From Flavobacteriaceae bacterium (GTDB lineage Bacteria; Bacteroidota; Bacteroidia; Flavobacteriales; Flavobacteriaceae): a stretch of DNA of 64,000 nt. The stretch lies in NCBI GenBank assembly GCA_027490305.1, contig JAIXYI010000056.1, positions 1 through 64,000 of the forward strand, read 5' to 3'. Both the position numbers and the translations under genes were made by a program. Positions 49,875 to 59,144 of this stretch are shown here, piece after piece. A model generated the notes under the pieces. It searched no databases. It saw only the letters and a program-made list of their open reading frames with translations, and was not told where the DNA came from. The first letter of the stretch is position 1. Every line of letters begins with the position of its first letter.

Positions 49875-52238
49875 ATGGCAGTACAGAAAGTCAAAGAAAA
49901 GCTCAACCAGGTCAAGACCTCGGTGAAGAAAGAACGGACGTTGGCCGAGTTCAACCGTCTTTTCTGGAAATTCTTCGGCGGTTTTGCCGCTTTCATCGTT
50001 TTGCTGTTTTTGTTTGCGTCATGGGGCCTTCTGGGTCACATGCCGTCGTTCGAACAACTCGAAAATCCCGAGTCGAACCTGGCAACCGAAATCATTTCAT
50101 CAGATGGCGTGGTCATCGGCACCTTTGCCATCGAAAACCGTACACCCGTCAAATACAAAGACCTGCCGCCGCATTTAGTGAAGACATTGTTGGCCACGGA
50201 GGATGAGCGTTTCTACGAGCATTCCGGGATTGACGGAAGAGGCACCCTGCGCGCCGTCACCTCACTCGGAACCGCCGGAGGGGCGAGTACACTTACACAA
50301 CAGTTGGCGAAGATGCTCTTCCACGGGGAAGGTTCACGCAATCCGGTCCTGCGGGGAATCCAGAAAATCAAGGAATGGATCATCGCTGTTCGCCTTGAGC
50401 GCCAGTACACCAAAAATGAAATCATTGCGATGTATTTCAACGAGTACGACTTTGGCTACTATGCAGTGGGCATTCGCTCGGCTGCGAAAACCTACTTCAA
50501 CAAAGAGCCCAAAGACCTTTCACTCGATGAGTCGGCGATATTGGTAGGGATGTTCAAAAATTCCTCTCTCTACAATCCCATCCGCAACCCGGAAGGTGTA
50601 AAAAACCGGCGTGATGTGGTGTTGGGGCAGATGGAAAAAGCCAAGGTCATCACCGCTTCACAGCGTGCCCAACTGAAAGCGCTTCCCATCAAGCTCGACT
50701 TCCATTTACAGACCCATAAGGATGGTACGGCGACCTATTTCCGCGAGTACCTCCGCGACTTCATGAAGAAGTGGGCGCAGGAGAACAAAAAACCGGATGG
50801 AAGCGACTATGATATTTACCGTGACGGACTCAAGATTTACGTAACCATCGACTCGCGAATGCAGACGTATGCCGAGGAGGCCGTTGACGCGCACTTGAAA
50901 AACCTGCAGGAGGAATTTGACTCGCAGGAGAAAGACAATAAAAACGCACCGTTCCGCAACCTCAGTGATGCGGAAACGGACAAACTGATGTCGCGTGCCC
51001 GGAAAAACTCCGAAAGATGGCGCCATATGAAGGAAGACCTCGGAAAATCGGAAGACGAAATCACCGCCTCCTTCAACCGTAAGGCCAAGATGACGGTCTT
51101 TTCCTGGAAGGGCGAGCGCGACACGGTTATGACACCAAACGATTCGATTCGCTATTACAAGAGCTTCCTCCAAACAGGTGTGATGTCAATGGACCCGGCG
51201 ACCGGCGACGTAAAAGCGTGGGTAGGCGGCATCAACTACAAACATTTCCAATACGATCACGTGGCACAAGGCGCGCGACAGGTGGGCTCAACGTTCAAGC
51301 CGTTCGTATATGCGACCGCCATCGAACAACTCGGACTGTCGCCCTGCGATAGCATACTCGATTCGCCCCACACCATTCCGGTAGGCCGTCACCACGTAAC
51401 CGCCACCTGGACGCCGAGTAACTCCAACGGGGAATACCGCGGTATGGTAACACTCAAAAAGGCACTGGCCCTCTCTATCAACACCGTATCGGCCAAACTC
51501 ATCGATCGCACCGGACCGGAAGCCGTAGTAGAAATGACCCATAAACTGGGCGTGCATAGCGAAATTCCGGCCCAGCCGTCGATCGCCCTCGGTGCGGTGG
51601 AAATCACCGTTGAAGACATGGTAGCGGCCTACGGCACGTTTGCCAATGAAGGGGTCTACGTAAAACCCCAGGTGATTGCACGCATTGAAGATAAAAATGG
51701 TGTCGTCCTTTACAAACCGGCTCGTGAAACCCATGACGTGCTGAGCAAAGACGTGGCCTATGCCGTTATCAAACTACTGGAAGGGGTAACGGAATCAGGG
51801 TCCGGAGCCCGTCTTCGCACACAGGGCGGCGGAAATGGCTACAACCGCGTGACGGGCTATCCGTACGTCTTTACCAATCCGATTGCCGGTAAAACGGGAA
51901 CCACGCAAAACCAATCAGACGGTTGGTTCATGGGGATGGTACCCAACCTCGTAACAGGCGTATGGGTCGGAAACGAAGACCGGGCGGCGCATTTCAAAGG
52001 AATTACCTACGGACAAGGCGCTACGGCGGCACTTCCGATCTGGGCGATGTATATGAAGAAGTGCTACGGCGACGATGAATTGCAGGTATCGCGAGAACCG
52101 TTCAAACGACCGTCCGGACTGGCCATCAAAGTCGATTGCTACGAACGCGCCAAGGAAGTCGACACCACCGATACCGAAGGCGGCGAAACCGTCACGCCTG
52201 AGACCCAGGAGCAAGACACGGAAGAATTCAAATTCTAG
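49875..52238 (+). CDS. Penicillin-binding protein 1A (bifunctional transglycosylase/transpeptidase)
   Basis: A 787-residue class A PBP that polymerises and cross-links peptidoglycan. An N-terminal cytoplasmic segment and one transmembrane helix (about 36-58) precede the GT51 transglycosylase domain with EDERFYEHSGID and GGASTLTQQLAKMLF. The transpeptidase domain has SxxK at S472 (GSTFKPF), SxN in ALSINTVSAK, and KTGTT at K673. A Glu/Thr-rich tail ends the protein (TPETQEQDTEEFKF). It begins 1 nt after the gldH stop. It is the only high-molecular-mass PBP in the window. Confidence 0.96.
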   Translation: MAVQKVKEKLNQVKTSVKKERTLAEFNRLFWKFFGGFAAFIVLLFLFASWGLLGHMPSFEQLENPESNLATEIISSDGVVIGTFAIENRTPVKYKDLPPHLVKTLLATEDERFYEHSGIDGRGTLRAVTSLGTAGGASTLTQQLAKMLFHGEGSRNPVLRGIQKIKEWIIAVRLERQYTKNEIIAMYFNEYDFGYYAVGIRSAAKTYFNKEPKDLSLDESAILVGMFKNSSLYNPIRNPEGVKNRRDVVLGQMEKAKVITASQRAQLKALPIKLDFHLQTHKDGTATYFREYLRDFMKKWAQENKKPDGSDYDIYRDGLKIYVTIDSRMQTYAEEAVDAHLKNLQEEFDSQEKDNKNAPFRNLSDAETDKLMSRARKNSERWRHMKEDLGKSEDEITASFNRKAKMTVFSWKGERDTVMTPNDSIRYYKSFLQTGVMSMDPATGDVKAWVGGINYKHFQYDHVAQGARQVGSTFKPFVYATAIEQLGLSPCDSILDSPHTIPVGRHHVTATWTPSNSNGEYRGMVTLKKALALSINTVSAKLIDRTGPEAVVEMTHKLGVHSEIPAQPSIALGAVEITVEDMVAAYGTFANEGVYVKPQVIARIEDKNGVVLYKPARETHDVLSKDVAYAVIKLLEGVTESGSGARLRTQGGGNGYNRVTGYPYVFTNPIAGKTGTTQNQSDGWFMGMVPNLVTGVWVGNEDRAAHFKGITYGQGATAALPIWAMYMKKCYGDDELQVSREPFKRPSGLAIKVDCYERAKEVDTTDTEGGETVTPETQEQDTEEFKF

Positions 52239-52345
52239 GCGTTCGTTGTGCGTAGCCGGTAGCCGGTTTCGTGCCGGATGCACCTTCGCTTCCTCATACA
52301 ATTTTCGTACATTCGCAATCGATTTCGATATACGATCCAATTATC

Positions 52346-53044
52346 ATGATCAACAAGAAAGTAGACAATGTCACCCAGGCGCTGCACGGCATCCAGGATG
52401 GCATGACCATTATGCTCGGGGGCTTTGGGCTGTGCGGGATTCCCGAAAACAGCATCGCCGAACTGGTAAAGATGGGCGTGAGCGGCCTTACCTGTATTTC
52501 CAATAATGCAGGCGTCGATGATTTCGGTCTCGGACTCCTCCTCCAGAAAAAACAAATCAAGAAAATGATCTCGTCCTACGTGGGCGAGAACGCCGAATTC
52601 GAACGCCAGATGTTGTCGGGTGAACTCGAAGTCGAATTGACGCCCCAGGGCACCCTCGCCGAGAAATGCCGCGCGGCACAGGCCGGTATTCCTGCCTTTT
52701 ACACACCGGCCGGCTACGGAACCGAAGTGGCGGAAGGCAAAGAAGCGCGCGAATTCAACGGAAAGATGCACATCCTCGAACATGCCTACAAAGCCGACTT
52801 CTCGATTGTAAAAGCATGGAAAGGCGATGAAGCCGGCAACTTGGTCTTCAAAGGAACCGCCCGCAACTTCAACGCCCCGATGGCGGGCGCCGCCAAAATC
52901 ACGATTGCCGAAGTCGAGGAGTTGTTGCCTGTGGGTAGCCTTGACCCGAACGAGATCCACATTCCCGGCATTATGGTGCAACGGATCTTCAAAGGCGAAC
53001 GATTTGAAAAACGCATCGAACAACGAACCGTAAGAAAGAAATAA
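52346..53044 (+). CDS. scoA: Succinyl-CoA:3-ketoacid CoA-transferase subunit A
   Basis: A 232-residue CoA-transferase family I alpha subunit, which with ScoB transfers CoA between succinyl-CoA and acetoacetate. The N-terminal glycine-rich motif [16 protein letters not shown] and the conserved [31 protein letters not shown] are diagnostic. The start [13 protein letters not shown] at 52346 is preferred to 52271, whose extra residues do not fit the family. The stop TAATG overlaps the scoB start by one nucleotide, consistent with a coupled A/B pair. The enzyme allows growth on ketone bodies or acetoacetate-yielding amino acids. An acetoacetate transferase with other acceptors is an alternative. 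Confidence 0.93.
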   Translation: MINKKVDNVTQALHGIQDGMTIMLGGFGLCGIPENSIAELVKMGVSGLTCISNNAGVDDFGLGLLLQKKQIKKMISSYVGENAEFERQMLSGELEVELTPQGTLAEKCRAAQAGIPAFYTPAGYGTEVAEGKEAREFNGKMHILEHAYKADFSIVKAWKGDEAGNLVFKGTARNFNAPMAGAAKITIAEVEELLPVGSLDPNEIHIPGIMVQRIFKGERFEKRIEQRTVRKK

Positions 53045-53703
53045 TGGCACTGGGTAAGGAAGAAATCGCAAAACGTATTGCGAAAGAGGTAAAAGACGGC
53101 TATTACGTCAACCTGGGCATCGGAATCCCGACGTTGGTGGCCAACTACGTACGCCATGACATTTCGGTCGAATTCCAGAGTGAAAACGGCGTATTGGGAA
53201 TGGGTCCTTTCCCGTATGAAGGGGAAGAGGATGCGGATATCATCAATGCCGGCAAACAAACCATCACCACCTTACCGGGCGCCAGTTTCTTCGACTCGGC
53301 CTTCAGTTTCGGGATGATTCGCAGCCAAAAGGTTGACCTGACGATACTCGGCGCTATGGAAGTATCGGAAAACGGCGACATCGCCAACTGGAAGATACCG
53401 GGGAAAATGGTCAAAGGAATGGGCGGTGCGATGGACCTTGTAGCGTCAGCCGAGAACATCATCGTTGCCATGATGCACGTCAACAAGGCGGGCGAATCGA
53501 AAATCCTCAAACGCTGCACCCTGCCGCTTACGGGCGTGGGCTGCGTGCGTAAAGTCGTCACAGAATTGGCCGTACTGGAAATTACACCCAACGGTTTCAA
53601 ACTCCTCGAACGGGCGCCGGGTGTTTCGGTGGACGACATCATCAAAGCCACCGAGGCCGACCTCATTATCGAAGGGGAAGTACCTGAAATGCTCATCGAT
53701 TAA
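53044..53703 (+). CDS. scoB: Succinyl-CoA:3-ketoacid CoA-transferase subunit B
   Basis: A 219-residue beta subunit of the CoA-transferase. The catalytic glutamate is in the family motif SENGVLGMGPFP (SEFQSENG region, near residue 45), and YVNLGIGIPTLVANYV near the N-terminus is also diagnostic. It overlaps scoA by one nucleotide and is followed by a strong terminator, so scoAB is a two-gene transcript. Substrate assignment rests on similarity to 3-oxoacid CoA-transferases. A GXGGF-type glycine pattern lies in KMVKGMGGAMDLVASA. Confidence 0.94.
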   Translation: MALGKEEIAKRIAKEVKDGYYVNLGIGIPTLVANYVRHDISVEFQSENGVLGMGPFPYEGEEDADIINAGKQTITTLPGASFFDSAFSFGMIRSQKVDLTILGAMEVSENGDIANWKIPGKMVKGMGGAMDLVASAENIIVAMMHVNKAGESKILKRCTLPLTGVGCVRKVVTELAVLEITPNGFKLLERAPGVSVDDIIKATEADLIIEGEVPEMLID

Positions 53704-53713
53704 TCGTATATTA

Positions 53714-53737
53714 GGCCGGAAGTATCCGGCTTTTTTA
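53714..53737 (+). terminator. Terminator of scoAB
   Basis: GCCGGA / TCCGGC stem, loop AGTA, followed by six T, about 11 nt after the scoB stop. Confidence 0.9.
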
Positions 53738-53749
53738 TTCCCTTTTAGT

Positions 53750-54883
53750 ATGAAAACCCTTGTCTTGATGTGCCTTTTTGCTTTCCCGCTGTGGGCGCAG
53801 AACCAAAAAGAGATCGTATCACCCGAAATCGCCGCCGACCATACGGTGACCTTCCGGTTGCAGGCACCTGACGCCAAATCGGTGAAGGTCGTCGGGAATT
53901 TTACCCAACCCGAATGGGCCGCTGTTGACATGACCAAAGACGCCTCGGGCATCTGGTCGGTGTCGTCGGCCGCATTGGAGCCGGAGATGTACAGCTACCA
54001 ATTCATCGTAGACGGCGTGCCGGCCCATGACCCGAAAAACCTGAACCTGGTGCGTGACGCGATGAACGTCCTGAACTTCTTCATCGTGCCGGGTGGCCGT
54101 GCCGACCTCTACCGCGTTACCGATGTGCCGCACGGAACCGTATCCTTTCGCTGGTACGATGCCCCAACCATCGGGGAACAGCGACGCTTGTCGGTGTATA
54201 CGCCACCGGGGTACGAACAATCAAAAGACAACTATCCGGTGTTGTATCTCATGCATGGTGTAGGCGGTGATGAAGAGGCGTGGTTGGAACTCGGACGCGC
54301 TGCCGAAATTCTCGATAACCTCATCGCCCGGAAGGAAGCACGACCGATGATCGTCGTCATGACAAATGGGCACGCGAGCCACGCGGCCGTACCCGGAAAA
54401 TCGCCGGTGCCGTATGTGCCGCAATTCGGCGGACCGGATGTGTTCAACGGCAAATTCGAAGAGAGTTTCGGCGACCTGATGAAGTTTGTCGAGACCAATT
54501 ACCGCATCCGGCGCGAAAAGTCAAGTCGCGCCCTGGCGGGCCTGTCAATGGGAGGCTTCCATACCTTGTATATAGCGGCGAATTATACCGATACATTCGA
54601 TTACATGGGGCTCTTCTCAGCAGCCACCATCGAACCGAAGAATGGCAACGTGGCACTGTATACCAACCTCGACGACAAGCTGGCGCTGCAAAAGCGCAAT
54701 GGCTATAAGCTGTATTGGATGGGGATGGGGAAGACCGACTTCCTCTATAATCCCTTTCAGGATTTTCGCAAAAAACTCGACGGACTTGACTTCAATTATA
54801 CCTATCGCGAAAGCGAAGGCGGCCATAACTGGGCGAACTGGCGGATGTATCTGACGGAGTTCCTGCCGCTTTTGTTTCGGTAG
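53750..54883 (+). CDS. Secreted esterase of the CE1/esterase D-like family with N-terminal E-set domain
   Basis: 377 residues. A signal peptide (about 1-17, PLWAQ) is followed by an E-set/CBM48-like domain (FRLQAPDAKSVKVVGNFTQPEW) and an alpha/beta hydrolase domain. The catalytic serine is in ALAGLSMGGFHTLY (GxSxG). The oxyanion region YLMHGVGGDEEAWLELGRA and a C-terminal His in SEGGHNWANW complete the triad pattern. This architecture is typical of enzymes annotated as feruloyl or xylan esterases in Bacteroidetes. The substrate, plant polysaccharide ester or otherwise, is not established. The start at 53750 follows the scoAB terminator. It converges with a lipoprotein gene 9 bp away. Confidence 0.9.
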   Translation: MKTLVLMCLFAFPLWAQNQKEIVSPEIAADHTVTFRLQAPDAKSVKVVGNFTQPEWAAVDMTKDASGIWSVSSAALEPEMYSYQFIVDGVPAHDPKNLNLVRDAMNVLNFFIVPGGRADLYRVTDVPHGTVSFRWYDAPTIGEQRRLSVYTPPGYEQSKDNYPVLYLMHGVGGDEEAWLELGRAAEILDNLIARKEARPMIVVMTNGHASHAAVPGKSPVPYVPQFGGPDVFNGKFEESFGDLMKFVETNYRIRREKSSRALAGLSMGGFHTLYIAANYTDTFDYMGLFSAATIEPKNGNVALYTNLDDKLALQKRNGYKLYWMGMGKTDFLYNPFQDFRKKLDGLDFNYTYRESEGGHNWANWRMYLTEFLPLLFR

Positions 54884-54892
54884 GACAGCGAA

Positions 54893-55612
54893 TTATTCGG
54901 TTGTAATAGCCTTTCGATAGACTTTCCCTTCCGGAGTCAAACGCTTCCGAATCCACGTGCCATTTTTCAGGGAATAGGACACTGAGTCACGGAACGCGAC
55001 CTGATACCGAAGAACCGTATCCGCCGCCTCGTCAAGGAGTTCGTGTTCTTCATAGCGTCCGGCAAGCGCGACGATCCGTCCGCTCGCCACTTTGGGCTCC
55101 AAATTGATATACGAGGCATATACATCAGCATCGAAAACCGATTCAAAACGGTCAAAAAAAGTCACTTTGCCCGTATCAATGTAAAAAACGAAATGGGCTT
55201 GGGGATAGCCACACGCATCGTATCCGTTCGAAACGGCTATGAAATGCGGGTCTGATAGTTTGTCGTCGCCAAAATAATTTTCGATTACGCCCCAATAACC
55301 CTCATTTTCAGAGAATTCCAATTCCACAGGATAGGTCAATAGCGTGTCTTTCCCTCGGCAGAAACACAAATCGGCCCCTATTTTCCCATTTCCTTTCTTG
55401 TCAACTTGCTTTCGTAAGTGCCGTACGATCAGTTTATCAGGTCCTCCGGGCACCTTTTTTTCCAGCACGAAAACCTCTACACTATCTCTTTCACTTCTTT
55501 CGGCCTGCTGTTCGACTTTAAAGGCCCGGGGCGTTTTAAAGGGAGACACTTCCCGGTCGGATTTACAGGAAACCAGAGAAGACAGGCATAGAAGTAATAG
55601 GATTCGTATCAT
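54893..55612 (-). CDS. Lipoprotein of unknown function
   Basis: A 239-residue protein that I do not recognise. The start MIRILLLLCLSSLVSC contains a lipobox (LVSC, C16). The mature part is mixed alpha/beta with no repeated domain, and contains VFVLEKKVPGGPDKLIVRHL and FYIDTGKVTFFDRFESVFD. It lies 1 nt downstream of the nucleoside-recognition gene (stop 55614), so the two are probably co-transcribed. The open frame upstream of 55612 belongs to that gene. No function can be proposed from sequence. Confidence 0.78.
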   Translation of the reverse strand: MIRILLLLCLSSLVSCKSDREVSPFKTPRAFKVEQQAERSERDSVEVFVLEKKVPGGPDKLIVRHLRKQVDKKGNGKIGADLCFCRGKDTLLTYPVELEFSENEGYWGVIENYFGDDKLSDPHFIAVSNGYDACGYPQAHFVFYIDTGKVTFFDRFESVFDADVYASYINLEPKVASGRIVALAGRYEEHELLDEAADTVLRYQVAFRDSVSYSLKNGTWIRKRLTPEGKVYRKAITTE

Positions 55613-55613
55613 A

Positions 55614-57062
55614 TCAGAAGAACCACCCCGCCACAAAAATCGCCGCCACCACGCAAATCAGGTCCACCAGCAACATGGTCGGAAGGGTATAGCGGGTATC
55701 CTTGATCTTCACCGAACCAAAATAGACGGCAATGACGTAGAAGGTCGTTTCCGCGCTGCATTGGAAGATACACACCAATCGACCCGTAAACGAATCAGGT
55801 CCGGCCTGTCGCATTGCATCGATCATGAAGCCTCGCGAACCGCCAGAGCTAAAGGGGCGCAGCATGGCGACCGGAAGTGAATCGGTTACCTCGCGACTCA
55901 CGCCCATTGACGCGAATGCAAACGAAATCCAATCGCTGATGATTTCGAACAAACCGCTGTTCCGGAAAAGCGAAATGGCGACCAGCATGCCCAATACGTA
56001 AGGGAAAATCGTCATACCGGTTTTCAGTCCGTTTTGCGCGCCCGACACAAACGAGTCGAACACCGTTGTGTCAAGCGCGGTGAATTTTTTTTCGTGCCGC
56101 CACGCGAACAGCAAGGTAAACACGATGATCCCGATCAGCAACAGCGCCGACAGGTTCGATGTGAATTCGTTCTTTCCGATGAGGTCAAGGCCGTTGATGT
56201 AATACAGCAATCCTACAATCGCCCCAATCACGCCCATAAGGGCCGAGAGCAGCACGCCGTTAAAAAAGTTGACCCGTTGGCGGATGCCGACGATCAGGAA
56301 GGCAGCGATGGTACCCACGAACGACGTAATGATGCACGGAAGCATCACATCAGCCGGATTGGCGGCATTTTCGGCCGCCCGGTAGCCGATGATAGAAGTC
56401 GGAATCAGCGTTAGGCCCGCCGCATGCAGACACATAAACATGATCTGGGCGTCGCTGGCGCGGTCTTTATCCGGGTTGAGCTCCTGAAGGCTCTGCATAG
56501 CCTTAAGTCCAAAAGGAGTGGCCGCTGAATCGAGCCCGAGGAAATTCGCGGCAAAATTCAGCGTCATATACGAAATGGATTCGTGGTTTTTAGGCACCGA
56601 CGGAAACACTTTCACGAAAACCGGACTCAACTTCCGGGCGAGTTTTTCAGAAGCGCCCGAGTCAATCAACAACTGCATCAGGCCACAAAAAAAGGCCAGA
56701 TAGGCAACCAGCGGGATGATGAGGTCAAGCACCGTATTCTTGCACGTCGGCAACAGCCCGTCTGATTTCTGGACGCCACTGTATACTTTTACGGTTTTGT
56801 TCTTATACACATAAGTCGTGTCGGCATTCAGCGTGTCGCGGTTGACGACATACGTCTTCTCTTTTTCCTTCCCGCTTAGCACCAGACTGTCGCGCAGGGG
56901 TTTCGGCAGGTCATTGCGATAGTGCTCCGCAATCAGGATTGGGTCGTCCTTCTTTCCATTAAGAAGAAAATCAAGGGTGTAATTGCCTCCCGTAAAAAGA
57001 CTGATGAAGATAAAAACGATGGAGGAAATAAAGATGCCGAGCCAAAACCTGCTTAAGACCAT
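55614..57062 (-). CDS. Nucleoside-recognition (Gate) domain membrane protein, SpmA-SpmB-like fusion
   Basis: 482 residues with about 10 transmembrane helices. It contains two copies of the Gate/nucleoside-recognition fold: one near 120-260 (YMTLNFAANFLGLDSAATPFGLKAMQ) and one near 345-480 (MLRPFSSGGSRGFMIDAMRQ). It corresponds to spore maturation proteins A and B fused into one polypeptide. In non-sporulating bacteria these are transporters of unknown substrate. The name refers to homology only. About 60 residues between the first helix and the next membrane block form a soluble loop. It leads a short operon with the lipoprotein downstream. Confidence 0.88.
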   Translation of the reverse strand: MVLSRFWLGIFISSIVFIFISLFTGGNYTLDFLLNGKKDDPILIAEHYRNDLPKPLRDSLVLSGKEKEKTYVVNRDTLNADTTYVYKNKTVKVYSGVQKSDGLLPTCKNTVLDLIIPLVAYLAFFCGLMQLLIDSGASEKLARKLSPVFVKVFPSVPKNHESISYMTLNFAANFLGLDSAATPFGLKAMQSLQELNPDKDRASDAQIMFMCLHAAGLTLIPTSIIGYRAAENAANPADVMLPCIITSFVGTIAAFLIVGIRQRVNFFNGVLLSALMGVIGAIVGLLYYINGLDLIGKNEFTSNLSALLLIGIIVFTLLFAWRHEKKFTALDTTVFDSFVSGAQNGLKTGMTIFPYVLGMLVAISLFRNSGLFEIISDWISFAFASMGVSREVTDSLPVAMLRPFSSGGSRGFMIDAMRQAGPDSFTGRLVCIFQCSAETTFYVIAVYFGSVKIKDTRYTLPTMLLVDLICVVAAIFVAGWFF

Positions 57063-57128
57063 ACCGGGTTTTTTGGTAAATGTAAGGGAAAGTCGGAACG
57101 CCGGAAAGGGCCGCTGTTCGAAAATTTG

Positions 57129-57842
57129 TCAGACATGCAGGATTTCCTCGTCGATCAACAACGCTTCCCGCCGCATTCGCAACAGGATTTGCGCCACGGC
57201 GATCACGTCTTTCTCGCAATAGGTCACGATGCGGTCGATGTCGTTCTCTACATAATAAACGTGCCCGACCTGCGAACCGTCGATGTCGTCTTTCGAGGAG
57301 GGGATGCCCAGTATCTTGGTCAGCAACTTCAACGAGGTGTAATGTTTATAATCGCCGAACTTCCAGAGCTCAAGTGTGTCGAGATGCGGGATTTCCCAAG
57401 GTTTCTTACCAAAAAGTTGCAGTTTGTCAGGCAGCGGAAGTTGGTGGATAATCATCCGTCGGGCGATGAACGGAATATCGAATTCCTTGGAGTTGTGTCC
57501 GCACAGCAGGTACTGCGGCCCCGAAAAATGGTTGCTCAATAAGTTGGCAAAATCACTTAGGAGTTTACGCTCGTCCCCAATGAACGAGGTGACCCGGAAA
57601 TGCCGGATATCGCCTTTCACCACAAAATAGCCGGCTGAGATGCAAATGATCTTTCCGAATTCAGCCCAGATCCCGGCGCGATCGTAAAAATCTTCCGGGG
57701 TATACTCATCCCGGCGCTGGTACTGCGTTTTCTGTTGCCAGAGGTCTTGGGTTTCAGCGTCAAGCTGTTGGTAGTTTTCCGCCTGCGGGACGGTTTCGAT
57801 GTCGAGGAAAAGGAGGTTGTGGAGTGGAATTTTATCTATCAT
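57129..57842 (-). CDS. Predicted 3'-5' exonuclease (DEDD superfamily, PolB-like)
   Basis: A 237-residue RNase H-fold exonuclease. The first DEDD motif is FLDIETVPQAE near residue 14. The second acidic residue lies in GHNSKEFDIPFIARR (near 132-146). The last motif is TYCEKDVIAVAQILLRM with the final Asp. It resembles stand-alone relatives of the proofreading domain of family B DNA polymerases. The open frame extends to 58139 but the extra sequence is the opposite-strand shadow of the neighbouring gene, so I start at MIDKIPLHNL (57842). A role in DNA or RNA trimming is likely. No partner is encoded nearby. Confidence 0.87.
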   Translation of the reverse strand: MIDKIPLHNLLFLDIETVPQAENYQQLDAETQDLWQQKTQYQRRDEYTPEDFYDRAGIWAEFGKIICISAGYFVVKGDIRHFRVTSFIGDERKLLSDFANLLSNHFSGPQYLLCGHNSKEFDIPFIARRMIIHQLPLPDKLQLFGKKPWEIPHLDTLELWKFGDYKHYTSLKLLTKILGIPSSKDDIDGSQVGHVYYVENDIDRIVTYCEKDVIAVAQILLRMRREALLIDEEILHV

Positions 57843-57859
57843 GGCGTATAAAAAAAGTG

Positions 57860-58573
57860 TCAGGGTAAACGCGACAGCGCTAAGGTCATGCCTTTCGGGC
57901 CTTCGCGCAGGGTCATCGCCCCGTCGGATGCGGAAAGCACATAGAAGACGATGGTTTCGCCGTTGAGGCTGGCTAAAAGGGTAGACGAGCGGGCCCCGAG
58001 GCGCCAGTTGCCCGCGACCGATTGCCCCTGCGAAACGGCCTCCAACGCTCCATCCGCCTGGAAGCCAAAACGGATATCGGGCATGTCCGACGCCGGAACC
58101 TTCGTGCCGTCGGCCATCGTAATCGCAGTGGCTTTCCACCGGCCGGTGACCTGTTGGTTGGTCGTGACGACGGTTTTAGGCAATGGATTGGAGGTAATGG
58201 CAGGGTCTACGGCTGAGGTTCTTTTCAAAAGCTGTATGCCGTTGCGGTATTGTACGGTCAGTTGGTCGGACGTAAGGTCGCGTATGGAAAGTGTGAGCAA
58301 TCGTCCGGTTTCGAGTTCGGCTTCCAGGGTGTTACCGGTATCCGAAAGCGTCCAGGTGCCGGTGATGCTACGGTGGAGCTCGGTGGTGCGGAGGGCGCCC
58401 GATGACGAAAGTTCCAATGTGAAATCTTTAATGGTATAGGAAGGATGCAGGCCGGCCTTCTCGGTTTGCGCCAGGTCGGTCTTGACGAATTCCCAGGTTC
58501 CGACCAGTTTTTTGTCGACCTGTGCCGAAAGGGAAGCGCAGCTAAAAAGCGCCAGTGCAAGTAGTTTTTTCAT
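57860..58573 (-). CDS. Secreted protein with tandem lipocalin-like repeats
   Basis: 237 residues. A signal peptide (about 1-18, ASLSAQ) is followed by two similar beta-rich halves, each starting with a LVGTWEFVKT / VTGRWKATAIT motif. Each half continues with TGTWTLSDTGNTLEAELE or AGNWRLGARSSTLLASLN and ends in a SxTLxxEG-like strand. This is the pattern of lipocalin-like (DUF4923/5004-type) domains found in Bacteroidetes envelope proteins, which may bind small hydrophobic ligands or assist copper handling. No cysteine or His-rich metal site is seen. It is followed by the exonuclease 17 nt downstream. Confidence 0.75.
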   Translation of the reverse strand: MKKLLALALFSCASLSAQVDKKLVGTWEFVKTDLAQTEKAGLHPSYTIKDFTLELSSSGALRTTELHRSITGTWTLSDTGNTLEAELETGRLLTLSIRDLTSDQLTVQYRNGIQLLKRTSAVDPAITSNPLPKTVVTTNQQVTGRWKATAITMADGTKVPASDMPDIRFGFQADGALEAVSQGQSVAGNWRLGARSSTLLASLNGETIVFYVLSASDGAMTLREGPKGMTLALSRLP

Positions 58574-58574
58574 A

Positions 58575-59048
58575 TTAGAATAAGCGTGTTTGGCCAGAGG
58601 GATTTTCGTGCTCCAGCAACCATTTTTTGCGCCAGAGTCCGCCGGCGTATCCGGTGAGCGACCCGTCTGATCCGACGACCCGATGGCAGGGAACGACGAT
58701 CCAAAGCGGGTTTTTTCCGTTGGCGGCGGCTACCGCACGGATGGCTTTCTCATCGCCGAACCGACGGGCTAGGTCGAGATAGGACAGCGTTTTGCCATAG
58801 GGAATTTCAGTGAGAAGCTGCCAGATGCGTTTTTGGAAGTCGGTACCTTCCGGCGCAAGCGCAAACGTAAAATCACGCTGACCGGAAGCAAAATACGCGG
58901 TCAATTCGGCCACTGCCTGCTGCAATACCTCTGGGATTTCAGTGGAAACCGGCTGCGGTTCATCCAAAATAGAAATAACGGATACGCCCGCCGCGTCTCC
59001 TTCGATCCGGGCGACACCTAATGGGGTTTGCATATAGGCCATCTCCAT
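58575..59048 (-). CDS. ogt: Methylated-DNA--[protein]-cysteine S-methyltransferase (Ogt)
   Basis: A 157-residue suicide DNA repair protein that removes methyl or alkyl groups from O6-guanine. The active site is WIVVPCHRVVGSDGSLTGYAGGLWRKKWLL near residues 118-147, with the acceptor Cys in PCHR. RAVAAANGKNP supplies the arginine finger and DNA-recognition helix. The frame opens at 59093, but a -7-like TACCTTTA at 59060-59053 lies within that extension, so I start at MEMAYMQTPLG (59048). The mRNA would be almost leaderless. A 14-bp perfect palindrome (59067-59080) sits just upstream of the -7 element. It is not part of an ada fusion. Confidence 0.93.
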   Translation of the reverse strand: MEMAYMQTPLGVARIEGDAAGVSVISILDEPQPVSTEIPEVLQQAVAELTAYFASGQRDFTFALAPEGTDFQKRIWQLLTEIPYGKTLSYLDLARRFGDEKAIRAVAAANGKNPLWIVVPCHRVVGSDGSLTGYAGGLWRKKWLLEHENPSGQTRLF

Positions 59049-59144
59049 CCGGTAAAGGTAACGAAAGATGGATTTCCATCGCGATTGGGTCACCTCCGCA
59101 AGGCCAAAAATTAACTTTTTTTGCGGGTTTCCCGTAACGGGTCG

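Noticed and set aside
52235..53071. 278-codon minus-strand frame opposite scoA
   Set aside because: Antisense to a clear CoA-transferase subunit; no supporting motif or start context.
57843..58139. N-terminal extension of the 3'-5' exonuclease
   Set aside because: This is the opposite frame of the adjacent lipocalin-like gene; the family start is at MIDKIPLHNL.
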